Positions 22,531-32,040 of a stretch of DNA of 32,040 nucleotides are shown piece after piece. Under the pieces are notes generated by a model. It was given only the letters and a program-made list of their open reading frames with translations. It searched no databases and was not told where the DNA came from. The position numbers and the translations under genes were made by a program. Each line of letters starts with the position of its first letter. Position 1 is the stretch's first letter. Source of the DNA: Smittium mucronatum (lineage: Eukaryota > Kickxellomycota > Harpellomycetes > Harpellales > Legeriomycetaceae); NCBI GenBank assembly GCA_001953115.1, contig LSSL01007654.1:1-32040 (forward strand). Reading direction: 5' to 3'.

Positions 22531-23839
22531 ATAATATAGATATATATAATGTGCACTTAATAACGAGTGGGAGGAGGGGGGGTTGGTTTTCATCAAATTA
22601 TGTAATGATGTCAGCCTATTTGCCATCAGCCTCGTAACATTAATAGTAGCTGCATATTTTGTGAATAAACTATTTTCAAACAGCTAAATTTAGCTGTTCC
22701 AAGAAAAAGTTGTATCATTTTTTGAATATATATTGTAGAATCGATGTAATCACCGTATGTAATACAAAAAATATTCTTTAATAAATATAATAAACGATTT
22801 AGGAATGATTATATATCCATGTTCAAATTTGAATTCCTTATTGAGAATTCGGTGTTAAATAACAAATTAAAAATATAATTTTGAACATTACAATTACAGG
22901 AAAATTGCATCACAAATTTTTTCACTAAAAGTTTTATTTACTACTGAGTATAAATCTTTATTTTATTTTAGATTTTATAGATGAAATTTAATAAAAAAAA
23001 TCCAGGTATTTGTCAAACAAGTCGAGTATTATTATTTTTTTAAATTATAAGTCATTAATTATTCAATACAACATGACCAGGTTATTATCAACATATTTTT
23101 AAAAAATAGAATAGAGAATAAATTAGATTCATTTGAATGAGGGGTTCAAAAAATTAATCAGAAATATTAGACAATTAAACGATATAAACCTTTCTTAATC
23201 ATTTCGTATTTGGATGATTAAATCGTTTTTTTTAAAATGATGTTTATACCTCTCTAGGATTATATCCCAAATGAATTTAAGATGTGTTTTTTGTTTATTA
23301 AACAGGATATTTTCAAACTTGGATTCCTTCTGAACCACCCCTGCCTGTAATTAAAGATTTTTTTTAACTACTTATAAAAAAAGAATGTATTAAAAGTCTT
23401 TAGAGATCTAAACCAGGAGTTTAAATTGTTAGAAATTAATGTTTTAGAACACGGAGATAAATTATATAAAATGTGTTGTGTATGGTTTATTTGTCAGTAC
23501 ACATCAATCCGTGCTAAGAAAAATGTTAATTTTTTAGGAACTTTAACATACTTTTTCGTTAAAAAAAAGTGAAAATCATTGTTAGAGAGCTTTTAAGAAT
23601 TTTTACAAACGAGTATACTTTGAGATAAAGAGATATTTTTGGGGGTTTGAAAAAACAAAGAGCGTGGATTAAGGTCTATTTATACAAAAAAACAAACTAG
23701 AAATCCCCCTCCCCCATGACTAAAACAACATTTAAGAATATATAGATATCTTTTTGCTGGATGCTAATTTTAAATCACATAAACTATTGCGCTAACAAAC
23801 TTATATTTTATCTGACTTTGCGGAGGTGGAAAATATGGA

Positions 23840-23856
23840 GGGGTGGGGAGGGGGGG
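23840..23856 (+). other. Potential G-quadruplex motif
   Basis: The plus strand reads four G, T, four G, A, seven G. The final run can be split into two GGG with a one-base loop, so the G3+N1-7 pattern is met. It stands out in a surrounding sequence that is mostly A/T. Confidence 0.6.
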
Positions 23857-26800
23857 ATGTAATAATAACCAATAACAATCTTATAGATAGAATGGGTTTG
23901 AGATTTTATAAAGAGGACTATGTGAAGGATTATAAAATGGTTTTATTTATTTATTGTGATATGATATATGTTTATCGGTTACTTTCGCCCTTTTTTTTTA
24001 AATTTATGATTTACACAGAGTTCTGTTAAAAGTATGAAAACAATTAAATAGATCTATATTAATATACCGATATTCGCTGAGTTATTTTTCTGATGGCTAA
24101 TGTGGATTTTAATTAATCAGAAATATAGTGTGAACAATATTTTTAAGGGGGAAAAAAAATGAAAAACTAAAAAAATAATGGATTTTAGGAATAGATTCAC
24201 AATATTTACATATTATATATACAAGTAACACTCGATTCAGTTTTTATAATCCAAAAAACATAAAATTTTCGTTGGTTTAAAAATATGATCTAGCTTAAAC
24301 ACGGAAAAAGAAATAGGGGGTATAAGAACATCTTTTTTTAATAAAAAGCGCTTAATCAACTTGTTTGATTTGAGGAGGGGGAAAAAGGCCGAGACGAATA
24401 TTTTCATATTTTCAAATACCTTTTCTTGGTATTTTTCAAATTCATTGTTTTGGATTTTCACTCTTCCAAAAGTTAAATTTGTATCGCTAAAAACAACGAG
24501 AAATGTATAAATCACGGTATTTTTTTAAAAAAATAATTTAAGATTCGAGTAATTGCTATTCACATCGGCCAAATATTACTATATAACCAAAGAAAACAAT
24601 CTACTCTTAAAAAATCTTGCTATATTTTTGGTTTGCGGATAAGACATCAATAAATATTTTTTAGTTGGGTAAAAATATAAATATTTTTTGGTTAATTCTC
24701 TTTTAGGATCGGATTCCTAAAAACCCACCGTTTTTTTATTAAAAAAATGACAATGATTAGTTTTTTTTGCAACATCTAGCAGAAACTAACTACCTGCAGT
24801 TTTTAAGCTGAGGGTTCCCTGCACAACCTTAAAAATAAATAGGACCAGCTTTATTATGTTGAAACCCACTAACTACGAATAGATTTATAAAAGTTGTAGC
24901 AAATTAAAATATGTAAAGTATCTTGAGCTAAGGGAATACATATAGCCTATCTATTATTGAAGAAAACAACCTACCAACCAATACTACTAATCTATCCGGA
25001 TAGCAGTAATTGATTTACAACAAAGCATAACTATAAATAGATTTGAGCATTGGGAAAGGTGATGTAATGTTTATGTTGTAAATAGAAATCAACTATTTAA
25101 AAGAGAGGTAATGCTAATGGCCAATATTGGGAGAATGAGGGTAAAAAAGAAAAAAAACAAAACAAAAAAATTATGTTTTAAAATAGAAATAATACAAGAG
25201 TTCGTTTCTTTTTGTGTCACGCATTGTGTTTTATATCGAGCGAAGTAGGAGAACGGGTAATAATATTCTTTAAGTACCAAAAATATCTTTGGAAGATGCA
25301 CTTTTGTGCCTTGAATATTTGCATTCCGATTCCACCACATCTACCATTCCATTGAGTAGACGATTACTTTTAGATTCTCGCATATAATTTGTATAACATT
25401 CACAAAAAATATAAGCATTAAGCTCATTAAATTTAATTGGTTGGTTGCGATGAACGCGGTGATTGAGGTGATTTTTCTAAAAAAAATTTAATTAATTTCT
25501 CTATATGGGAGATTCTTTCGAAGATCAGACTTTTTTTTACTGTGTAGACTATTGGCTACGCTTGAATTTATTTACAACTTTTCCAATAAATATAGAAAAA
25601 ATTTCTGGCTCTAATAAATTTAAACACTTTACCAATAGAAAATTAGCCTCTAAAATCCATTTTTTAAATTACCCAATAACTTGATGTTTTATCCTAGCAC
25701 CATATTTCCAAATTAGGAAAATAGTAAAAATTTAGTAGGAAAATGTCCGATCTCTAAGAGAATCTCCCATATATATATATTTTTTTATTTAAAAAAAAAA
25801 GCCAATAGATTATGCACAAATCTAGTTCCGGGGTCAACTTTAGTACTAGAGACGTTAAAAGGGTTTTGGAGCCCAGTCATCAAAATCAATCTCACAAATA
25901 AAGAGGCAGGGTAAATGTTTTTGAATTTAACCATTTCAAGATCCAGATTCAAACCTAAAATTCCAATTCGCAAGTGTATTGAAATTTAGATAATGATTAA
26001 AGTTGTGCCAGTTGCTAAGCCATCAGGTAAAATGAAACAGCATCCAATTCAAAAAAAATAAAAATAGGAATGCCTCCATAATTCTTTGCGTTTTGGCATT
26101 ATAGGGGGGCTAAATATACGATTAAGACAAGGACAGCTTTACATAATAATATAGTTTTATAAATATGGAGCCAGAGTATATCGTTATCAGAAATCATAGG
26201 ACATGCGCTATTTAGAGATTATCAATGATACGATTGGATATTAATTACCAATCTGCACACGTTTAATCCATTTGTTCTTGCCATAGAAAGACTAGCGTGC
26301 TTTCAAAAAATAGTCGATTCGTTTTATGTTTTTGTAATATATTCCAATTATGTAACTGAAAAAAACCAAAAATTTAGCTAAAAAATAATTGAGGAGGAGC
26401 GAGAAGGCTCTCTGAATAGATTCTTTCTATAGCAGTTAAAAACCAAAAATGTTATATCGATGAATCGCGAATCGGGAAGCGAGGCACGTGTTTTGATTTT
26501 CTTGATAAACGGCACTATTTGGCTCAGACCTAATAAATTAAACAATTACTAGGGTAAACATACAGGAGATTTAATACAGTGAATATATACGGCTAGATGT
26601 GTACGCGGGAACGAGGAGATACCACTTGGGATTTGAGAATATATGTCCAAATAATTATATTCAATAATTTTTAGAATTTCTCGTCAATTTTTTTCATTTT
26701 TGTTAGATCTAAATATGCGCAAATCTCAAAAGCATAGATATTACGCAAAATAAAAAGTATGGAAAGATAAAATATCCATAAGATTCTCTGAAGAGCAGCA

Positions 26801-27108
26801 AATTGGATTTTATCAGACTTGCATGAACTTCTCGCAAGTTTAGCAGCTTGGCAAACATTCACATCCAGTTTAAGACCCATTATTGATATCAAAAAAAAAC
26901 ATTTCTCCGTTTTGAGGAATTGGATTTATGCCACAAAATAAAGGAAGATTTTTTTTCTTGACATAAATCTAATTCAAGTTATGGCCGAATAGTGTGGCAT
27001 CGAAATAATGGTAATAAGCACTTATAAAAGTAAAAAACAGAAAGCAAAAATATGATAAAATAAAAATAAAAATTCTCTGGAGAGCTCTAAAACTGAAAAC
27101 ATGTTATG

Positions 27109-27480
27109 TTAAGATAAGATTATTATTGTGAAAGAAAAGAAATAAGATAAAGTGGGAAGATCTAAAAGTGGAGTATTAATGTCGACCGCCATAAAGCCTA
27201 CAAAACCATGCAAAACATTACTTGAGCCCCGCAAAGGACACACAGCACAGAGGATAACTAATAATATATACAAAACAAACCACGCCCTAGGATTGAATTG
27301 CCCATTAACTGCAAACGGAATTCGGGCAGCTGTTACGACCACAGTCCTTCTTTGTAATTAGCCGAGTGCCCTTCTCGAGACTGAGTGAGAACTCACAGCA
27401 GTTGATGAGGGAAATCTCCAGAGTATTTGAATTCGCCGCAGACGACATTAATGAACTTACAGTCCTATGAGCAAATAACA
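27109..27480. other. GC-richer patch with overlapping antisense ORFs, unidentified
   Basis: About 370 bp is visibly richer in G+C and in CG dinucleotides than its flanks. The minus strand is open for 77 codons (27342-27109; MVVTAARIPFAVNGQF...) with a hydrophobic WFVLYILLVILCAV stretch. The plus strand is open for 69 codons (27152-27361), including MSTAIKPTKPCKTLLEPRKG. Neither resembles a family I know. Antisense open frames often arise by chance from one real coding or formerly coding strand, so this may be a fragment of a mobile element. Confidence 0.3.
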
Positions 27481-29300
27481 AGAGGGGGGAGGGGGAGGAG
27501 GGATATTATGATTTTATTACTTAAACCCCGGTTTCGTGGGTTTAGTCTTCATTATATATCTTTTTGCTTTTTTTTTTACTGCCTCAATTCCCCCCTCTCT
27601 TGAAAAGGGCTGTTTCTGTCATCACTATGGGAACTCAATTCCTATATTTAGATTTTCAATTGGCTTGAATTACAAACTTGGGAAGACTTGCTCCTATTCG
27701 CTTAAAATTGCTTCAAATACATGTTCTGCTAAATATTAGTCCCAGCTGATGTATTATGCAGGAAGTGCCGTGATTTATGTTAATGGCTGCTTCTAATTTG
27801 TGGCACTTTTATTGACGAATGGCACAAGTAAGCCAATGTTTTTTCCCTTTCTCTGGTGATACATCCCCCGTTTTTCACATTGGCTAATAATTAATAGCGT
27901 TCCTTTTTTGATTGGCATAAAAAGTGATGTATTTCGTATCTATCCGATCGATAAAAAAAAAAGTTTCGTTTCGGTTTCGTTCCTGTTCCGTTTTTGGAAA
28001 TTATATAAAAATACTATAATCATATGTGTGGGGATCAGTCACCCTCTATTTTTGAATTTGTCGAGTAAGAGAACTAAGTTTGGTGGTCAAAAAATGTAAA
28101 AAAGAAGGGCCAATACTTTTATCTTGGGATTGGCCAAGAGTTTGAGCCTAATTGTGCTCAAAATAAAACTAATCATTCTGATCAACAAATAAAAAAGGTA
28201 TGCAATAGTAGCATTTCGAATAAATGGTGGCGTAAACGAATAATTGGCAATCCAGTAGGATTTAAAAGATATATATTATTAATTTGTAAATTTTCTGTAT
28301 TTGCGGGTTTTTGAGCTTCCCCCAACCTATTCATAGATTTTTGTTTGAAAACTCTACTAAAGCATGCAGGGAGGTAGAATAATGATAAAATTTGGTTTTT
28401 TGCAAAACCATCTCTTGGCCTAAAAACTATTTATTGGTAAAGCGTATCAATGATTCAATCCGCAGTACCACAGATATAACGCTGAATTTGGACCATAAAA
28501 ATATCAAATGACAACAATTTAAACTAATCTTGAACGCTCAAATGTCCATCTCTCACATATAGCGTGCATCCCCAAAAGGAATCAAAGATTTTCAAGCGTA
28601 TTGACATTCAGAAAAAATATCTGATATACTTTTTAGTTATAGTATGACCAGTTTAAATGCCGTTTAATCACATTATACTTTACCCAAATGAAATAACCAC
28701 CCCCAATTTTCGTATTTATGAATCCTCTTTATGCTATACAGTTTTCTGTAAAAGTATAATATTGAATCCAGTCATTCTTTTTGCTTCTATTTAGCCAGCG
28801 GGTATAATGGGGTAGTTAGGTTTTCTCTATTCGTTTCAGGCTTACAAAATCTTTTTAAAAACTTGATATTGTTAGTAAGCAAATCAGAAATCGAGCCAAT
28901 TTATTAAGATCCCCAAAATCTAATTCTTTATTTAGTTGGTCCATTCTTCATCAAGAATGGTAACGCCACATTTTTTTAATATTTCGAATCACCAAGAGTG
29001 AGTCTATTTAATTTTGTCACAAGAGTTTATTTAAAAAAAAATCTATTGAATGTTGCCAGTAAAAGAAAGGCATGTATAATTATTACAGAATACGGCACCA
29101 AGGAAACGTATTCTAAAGCCTGTATTTAAGAATATTAGATTGAAACTGTTTTTTATTTGGGGATAGGGGAGAGGGGGTTGGTTCATTAACAAATCCCAAC
29201 CATTTTTTACTAAAGAGATTTTTTGTTTGTAGTCGAAAGTATATTACAAAAATGTGTTGTTTTTTTTAAAAAAATATCTCATTTATTAGCTACCCTAAAC

Positions 29301-29489
29301 ATGCCGAAAAGTGGTCACTTGATATTGAGCACTAGAAAACATAGAACGGTGAACAGGGGCAAAACAAATTTTCCAGTTAAGCATAATAAGAATTTACCAG
29401 CGATTTTTCAACCGGAAATTTCGAGAAATGAAACGCCATTTTTTATTCTATTAATTATGGGGTTTATAGCAAACTGTTTTTTTTTCTAA
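29301..29489 (+). CDS. Hypothetical 62-aa protein with a C-terminal membrane segment
   Basis: From the ATG at 29301 the frame runs 62 codons to TAA. Residues 1-44 are strongly basic (TRKHRTVNRGKT, PVKHNKN). Residues 45-62 (TPFFILLIMGFIANCFFF) form one hydrophobic segment ending at the C-terminus, the layout of a tail-anchored protein. The segment has higher G+C than its surroundings, which is mild support for coding. A very loose resemblance to RAMP4/Ysy6 small ER proteins (basic KH..N..RG then one helix) exists, but it is too weak for a name. The frame is also open for 26 codons upstream, without an ATG. It may be a chance ORF. Confidence 0.3.
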   Translation: MPKSGHLILSTRKHRTVNRGKTNFPVKHNKNLPAIFQPEISRNETPFFILLIMGFIANCFFF

Positions 29490-29707
29490 TTTCTGTTATA
29501 GTACCTATACCACAAAAATTTCAAGCAGATTGGTTTTCTATGAATAATTTTAATATATTTTTACATTTTGAATATCCTCAAGAATACTATTACTCTTAGC
29601 CCTTTGTTTTATGCTTACAGTTTAGCGGAGGCGTGCGGAGAATGCGCTAAAAAAAGCAAATAAACTATTTTAATTTGAAATCTAGTATCGTTATTAACCA
29701 AACAGTA

Positions 29708-29729
29708 CATTCCATCGAATGATGGAATG
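29708..29729. repeat. Perfect 22-nt hairpin, 9-bp arms and GAAT loop
   Basis: CATTCCATC, GAAT, GATGGAATG: the arms are exact reverse complements. There is no T-run directly after it and no adjacent gene, so a role as a terminator or processed RNA is not supported. Confidence 0.6.
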
Positions 29730-31435
29730 GTTTAGGTTTCAAACAATATACCATCTTTTAACTTTTATATGACCCCTCCACCCTCATCCCCTTAAGAATA
29801 TGCTATTGAAATAGCCCACATAGTTACAAATCGCATATAGGGTCTTCAGCCCTACTAAAAAGCCGGATAACAAAATCTGTAATCTTCAGATATTATCTAA
29901 ATTTCCCCCCTAGCTTCAAATTTATCTCACTTTCAAGGTTTATATGGCGAGTCAGCTTTTTTCCATTTATAACCCAAACTGATCTATAAAATCGATATTC
30001 TTTGCTTAATTTCCTATCTAATACTATTTATAAAACAGCAACAAATAATATTAGTGATATTATGAAATAATCATATACCCCTTGTTTTTCTGCGCTTCAC
30101 TTTTGCAAATTCAAAATTCAAAAATATGCCGAGACCTTAATTTTTTTTGGCCTATCATGTTTTATTTGATGATTAATGAATCCAATCAAATTGTGTACAG
30201 TTTATCTTTGAAACCAAGGCTGATTGCAATTCCAAAAAAAAGCTTACCCATTTTTATTATTTTGGGCACTAAAAGGATAACTGAAATATTTCTATTGGAA
30301 TCTAAATACAATATCATTTATTAGGTAATTATCGTAATGGCGTGACAATTGACCTACCATCAAATGACCTACAAGGCGTTTCATCTGTAATTTCTCCCGT
30401 TTTTTATTTTTTTTGATAAAAAAGAGTTAAATATGCACGGCCCTTGGAAAAATGTACTAACATAAACCGAACAATCTCTAATTTTTACTATTCTATTGGA
30501 AGTTTAATGGAAATAGACGAATCTTGTTTGATTAGCATTTCGGCCATGACACCAATATATTCTCTTTTTTGTAATTTCGGAGATATACTCCTTGTAAGTA
30601 CCTCACTCTTTAAGCTTCTTTAAGCGTAACTTGAAGCAAGCCGATTTATTATCATGTAGTTTTGTTTCGGAAAATACCTAATATTCCATAATATAAAGTT
30701 TTTTTCCTTATTAATTTTACCCACCCTCCCATGCCCCTGAAAACAAAAATTACAATTAGAAAATCACCAAGTTTATAAAGAATGTAAATCTAAATATTTA
30801 GATTCTTTAAAACTGACTAAATCCCTAATTATACCTGAGCGCACAAAAATTTATATGAGAAATTCAAACATTTTTTTTCATAAACTTTCAATTTTCAAGA
30901 TCCAAAAGTTTTTTTCCTCATAATAATCTTAATGTTCTTTTTAGCTTCCATGATATAATTTTTGAAACTTTAAAAAATTATCAGCTCCTCTAATAAGAAA
31001 AAAAAATCCTTTTTACAAATAATATATAGATTATTAAATTAAAATATTATAATTTTACTCATTATTTGTTTTTGAAAAATGTTTATGGTGTGACTTAACC
31101 AAAACCCCTTCTTTTTGAACATATATTGTTTTGCCAACTTTTGAACATAAAAAATACTAATTCTTGTGTCAGATTTTTTTCCCGTTTATGTTGAGAATTG
31201 ATCCCTCTAGTTCCACTTGGTTGATAAGAAAATTTAATTTTTTTTGTTTCAATGGAATATATACGTGTATATGTTTTTGAACCCACCGCCCTGGCTTCAT
31301 AGATCTAAAACAGTTCAATTGCTTTTTTTTATTTTTAATTATGCTGTTTTAACAGGAAGTATAATATATTTTTTCTCGGACGAAGAATGGCCTTGAAAAT
31401 GGACATTAGAGATATGAATTAAATACAATATCTCA

Positions 31436-31447
31436 CCCCCCCCCCCC
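31436..31447 (+). repeat. C12 homopolymer
   Basis: Twelve consecutive C in an AT-rich stretch, 65 bp upstream of repeat copy B. Length may be affected by sequencing error. Confidence 0.7.
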
Positions 31448-31512
31448 TAACTTTATGCTTTTTTACTTTAATAATTTTACAAAAAACCAATTTTTAAAGT
31501 TTTTTTTTTGTG

Positions 31513-32040
31513 TCACGGAATTTTATTCTAAGATAACGTCATTAAAAACTATACTAAAAAAAATACCAAGAAAAGAAGATGAATCGAAAAGAATACTACC
31601 CTAATTACAATAAGCTCCTCTGCCATACTTCCGGCTGCATACCTTTGGGAAAAGTGTGCAATCTACCAACCGAAAGACCCCCACCCCCCTCCCCCCCTGG
31701 CATTGTTTCAAGTAGGTGTATGGCTAAGGTATATGCATTCAAGGATAATGCTCTTTTTCAACTAACAAAATTAATTGAAGCTATTGGTCTCCTAGTCAGA
31801 GCCTACTTCTAATAGGATTGATAAAATTAGGCTCCTACCCAAACGTGGGTTTGATCGAAATGGCTTTCCTACAAATGGCTGTTAGACGCTGAGATCCGTC
31901 TGACTGTCGAACGCTGGACTTTTGCGCTAGAAAATGTCTCAGTTGTACTAAACGATCGTTTTATCCTGTTTCAAGATGATCCTCTTTTGAAATAGCTGTC
32001 CTCTGAATCGCTGTGCGCTGTCTCCACTACTCTCAACCAA
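31513..32040 (+). repeat. Dispersed repeat, copy B (528 bp, runs off the window)
   Basis: The same family and orientation as 20219-20740, and better preserved as protein. The ORF from ATG 31579 to 31812 encodes 77 aa: MNRKEYYPNYNKLLCHTSGC, IPLGKVCNLPTERPPPP, then PGIVSSRCMAKVYAFKDNAL and a final LIEAIGLLVRAYF. The peptide shared with copy A shows that this was the coding frame. A C5-A-C6-T-C7 tract (31678-31697) encodes the Pro-rich centre and is a possible quadruplex on the minus strand. After the stop, homology to copy A continues to the window edge, so the repeat unit is larger than this ORF. Its true right boundary is not visible here. Confidence 0.75.

Larger units (their letters stand above)
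20741..31512. other. Gene-poor AT-rich region between the two repeat copies
   Basis: From 20741 to about 22.2 kb the sequence resembles the ultra-AT island. From about 22.2 kb on, G+C rises (about 30% in a line counted near 26.4 kb). ORFs are all under about 93 codons. Those that look less random by composition are minus-strand 25785-25973 (GLNLDLEMVKFKN...), 26671-26892 (GLKLDVNVCQAAK...), 24237-24515 and 25089-25340, the mutually antisense pair at 27109-27361, and plus-strand 29301-29489. None shows a motif I recognise. They may be exons of undetected genes or decayed elements. Isolated G- or C-runs recur (22576, 23840, 24373, 27484, 29173, 31436). Confidence 0.6.

Noticed and set aside
20219..32040. 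The two repeat copies as the long terminal repeats of one 11.8-kb retroelement
   Set aside because: They are in direct orientation, but the copies appear protein-coding, are too diverged for LTRs of a young element, and the DNA between them shows no gag-pol trace.
1..32040. CRISPR arrays, bacterial operons or ribosome binding sites
   Set aside because: No regularly spaced repeats; the spliceosomal introns and gene content are eukaryotic.

Overview
The window looks like nuclear DNA of an AT-rich, intron-dense eukaryotic microbe, most likely a fungus. The case for a fungus is a Nup2-type nucleoporin with a yeast-like N-terminus, a Dbp3-type helicase with a lysine-rich N-terminal tail, a Trm112 that is fungal-like along its whole length, and short introns (about 50-115 bp) with varied 5' splice sites and TTTAG/ATAG 3' sites. 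The base composition recalls early-diverging fungi such as the insect-gut Harpellales, but that placement is an inference from memory of general features.

Gene-dense half (1 to about 12.5 kb). Four minus-strand genes lie in tandem: the N-terminal part of a DEAD-box helicase (DBP3-like, cut by the window edge), a Nup2/Nup50 nucleoporin in three exons, the methyltransferase activator TRM112, and a 13-exon tandem AAA+ ATPase. The ATPase diverges from a seven-exon plus-strand DNMT2-type tRNA methyltransferase, which converges on a three-exon minus-strand threonyl-tRNA synthetase. I joined exons by hand using GT..AG boundaries, continuity of reading frame and conserved motifs. Each full-length spliced model closes exactly in frame (817, 125, 514, 387 and 867 aa).

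Three genes are unusual. The AAA+ protein is only about 514 aa. It has essentially no N-domain, a D1 ring that keeps Walker A but has lost Walker B, sensor 1 and the arginine fingers, and a D2 with good Walker motifs but no aromatic pore-loop residue. The DNMT2 gene needs an 8-nt micro-exon to encode its first methyltransferase motif. The ThrRS keeps TGS, editing and catalytic domains but has lost all four signature editing residues, and probably starts with a mitochondrial presequence.

Gene-poor half (about 12.5 to 32 kb). An ultra-AT-rich, ORF-free island spans roughly 13.44-20.22 kb. It ends at a 522-bp GC-richer repeat copy, and a second direct copy of that repeat sits at the right edge of the window (31.51-32.04 kb). 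Between the copies is about 10.8 kb of AT-rich DNA, less extreme from about 22.2 kb on, with scattered G- or C-runs, a decayed (GGGTTTT)-like heptamer array and a few short ORFs I could not identify. I see no tRNA, rRNA or CRISPR. Trm112, Dnmt2 and ThrRS all concern tRNA or translation, but their proximity in a eukaryotic genome is weak evidence of a joint function.
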